A DNA stretch of 32,562 nucleotides, from contig CALXJS010000012.1 of the NCBI GenBank assembly GCA_944388685.1, positions 1 through 32,562 of the forward strand, given 5' to 3'. Positions 32,492 to 32,562 of the stretch are shown one piece after another (within the stretch, counting starts at the first letter, position 1; each line of letters begins with the position of its first letter). The notes under the pieces are model-generated. The model saw only the letters and a list, made by a program, of their open reading frames with translations. It was not told the DNA's origin and did no database searches. Position numbers and translations under genes: made by a program. Origin of the DNA: an uncultured Clostridia bacterium (GTDB lineage Bacteria; Bacillota_A; Clostridia; TANB77; CAG-508).

Positions 32492-32562
32492 AAGTCAATA
32501 CCAAAATTACCAAAAAAGGGAAAATAAAAATTACCAATTTAGATAACTTTTTATTATATAGA
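32458..32562 (+). other. Open frame running off the window, overlapping the small ORF
   Basis: A stop-free frame with plausible content (AADNPNFIFIKVNTKI, then GKIKITNLDN) starts after TGA 32455 and continues past the end of the window. No start codon or ribosome-binding site is visible in frame. It could be the continuation of the 50-residue ORF after a frame change, or unrelated. Confidence 0.25.

Overview
The window is very AT-rich, with strong AGGAGG ribosome-binding sites, tightly packed operons, a type I-B CRISPR-Cas locus and a cohesin/dockerin pair. This suggests a low-GC anaerobic Firmicute, probably an uncultured Clostridia-type gut organism. The species cannot be named from the sequence alone.

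Layout. 1-700: gene-poor DNA with a degenerate 3' fragment of an initiator tRNA-Met (184-228), flanked by short repeats like those at the end of an integrated element. 708-5802: a small HTH regulator faces an operon of two cytosine-5 methyltransferases, an McrB-like GTPase and an McrC-like nuclease, resembling the LlaJI restriction-modification system. The operon carries consensus promoters, an operator-like palindrome and a hairpin over the ribosome-binding site of the first restriction gene. 5873-8991 (minus strand): yifB/comM - dprA - yraN. 9667-11994: a TOTE-type primase-helicase. 12211-20493: a complete type I-B (Cst/Tneap) cas operon, cas6-cas8b(+internal cas11)-cas7-cas5-cas3-cas4-cas1-cas2, followed by an array of 21 clear repeats plus one decayed repeat. 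22630-23400: a pyrophosphatase-VOC fusion. 23983-29430: a 1582-residue surface protein with an N-terminal dockerin, Ig-like repeats and BspA-type leucine-rich repeats, then a membrane-anchored cohesin protein. 29648-32138: four housekeeping-type enzymes. 32173-32562: a structured leader and a small unknown ORF.

Most striking observation. Three otherwise intact genes (dprA, yifB and cas5) are each interrupted by a +1 frame change with the same form. The zero frame meets a CGG codon, and skipping its C gives a conserved glycine codon (C|GGT, C|GGT, C|GGA) followed by the rest of the protein. By eye I find no other in-frame CGG in about 8,800 recognisable codons, apart from one in a 50-codon ORF at the window end, while CGT, CGC and CGA are used. 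I infer that CGG is undecoded (or nearly so) in this lineage and acts as a +1 frameshift or quadruplet-decoding signal. Full-length DprA, YifB and Cas5, and hence natural transformation and CRISPR interference, would depend on it. Assembly error or pseudogenisation are the alternatives.

Functionally the window is a defence island (restriction-modification, CRISPR-Cas, TOTE protein) beside DNA-uptake and recombination genes, followed by cell-surface and general metabolic genes.
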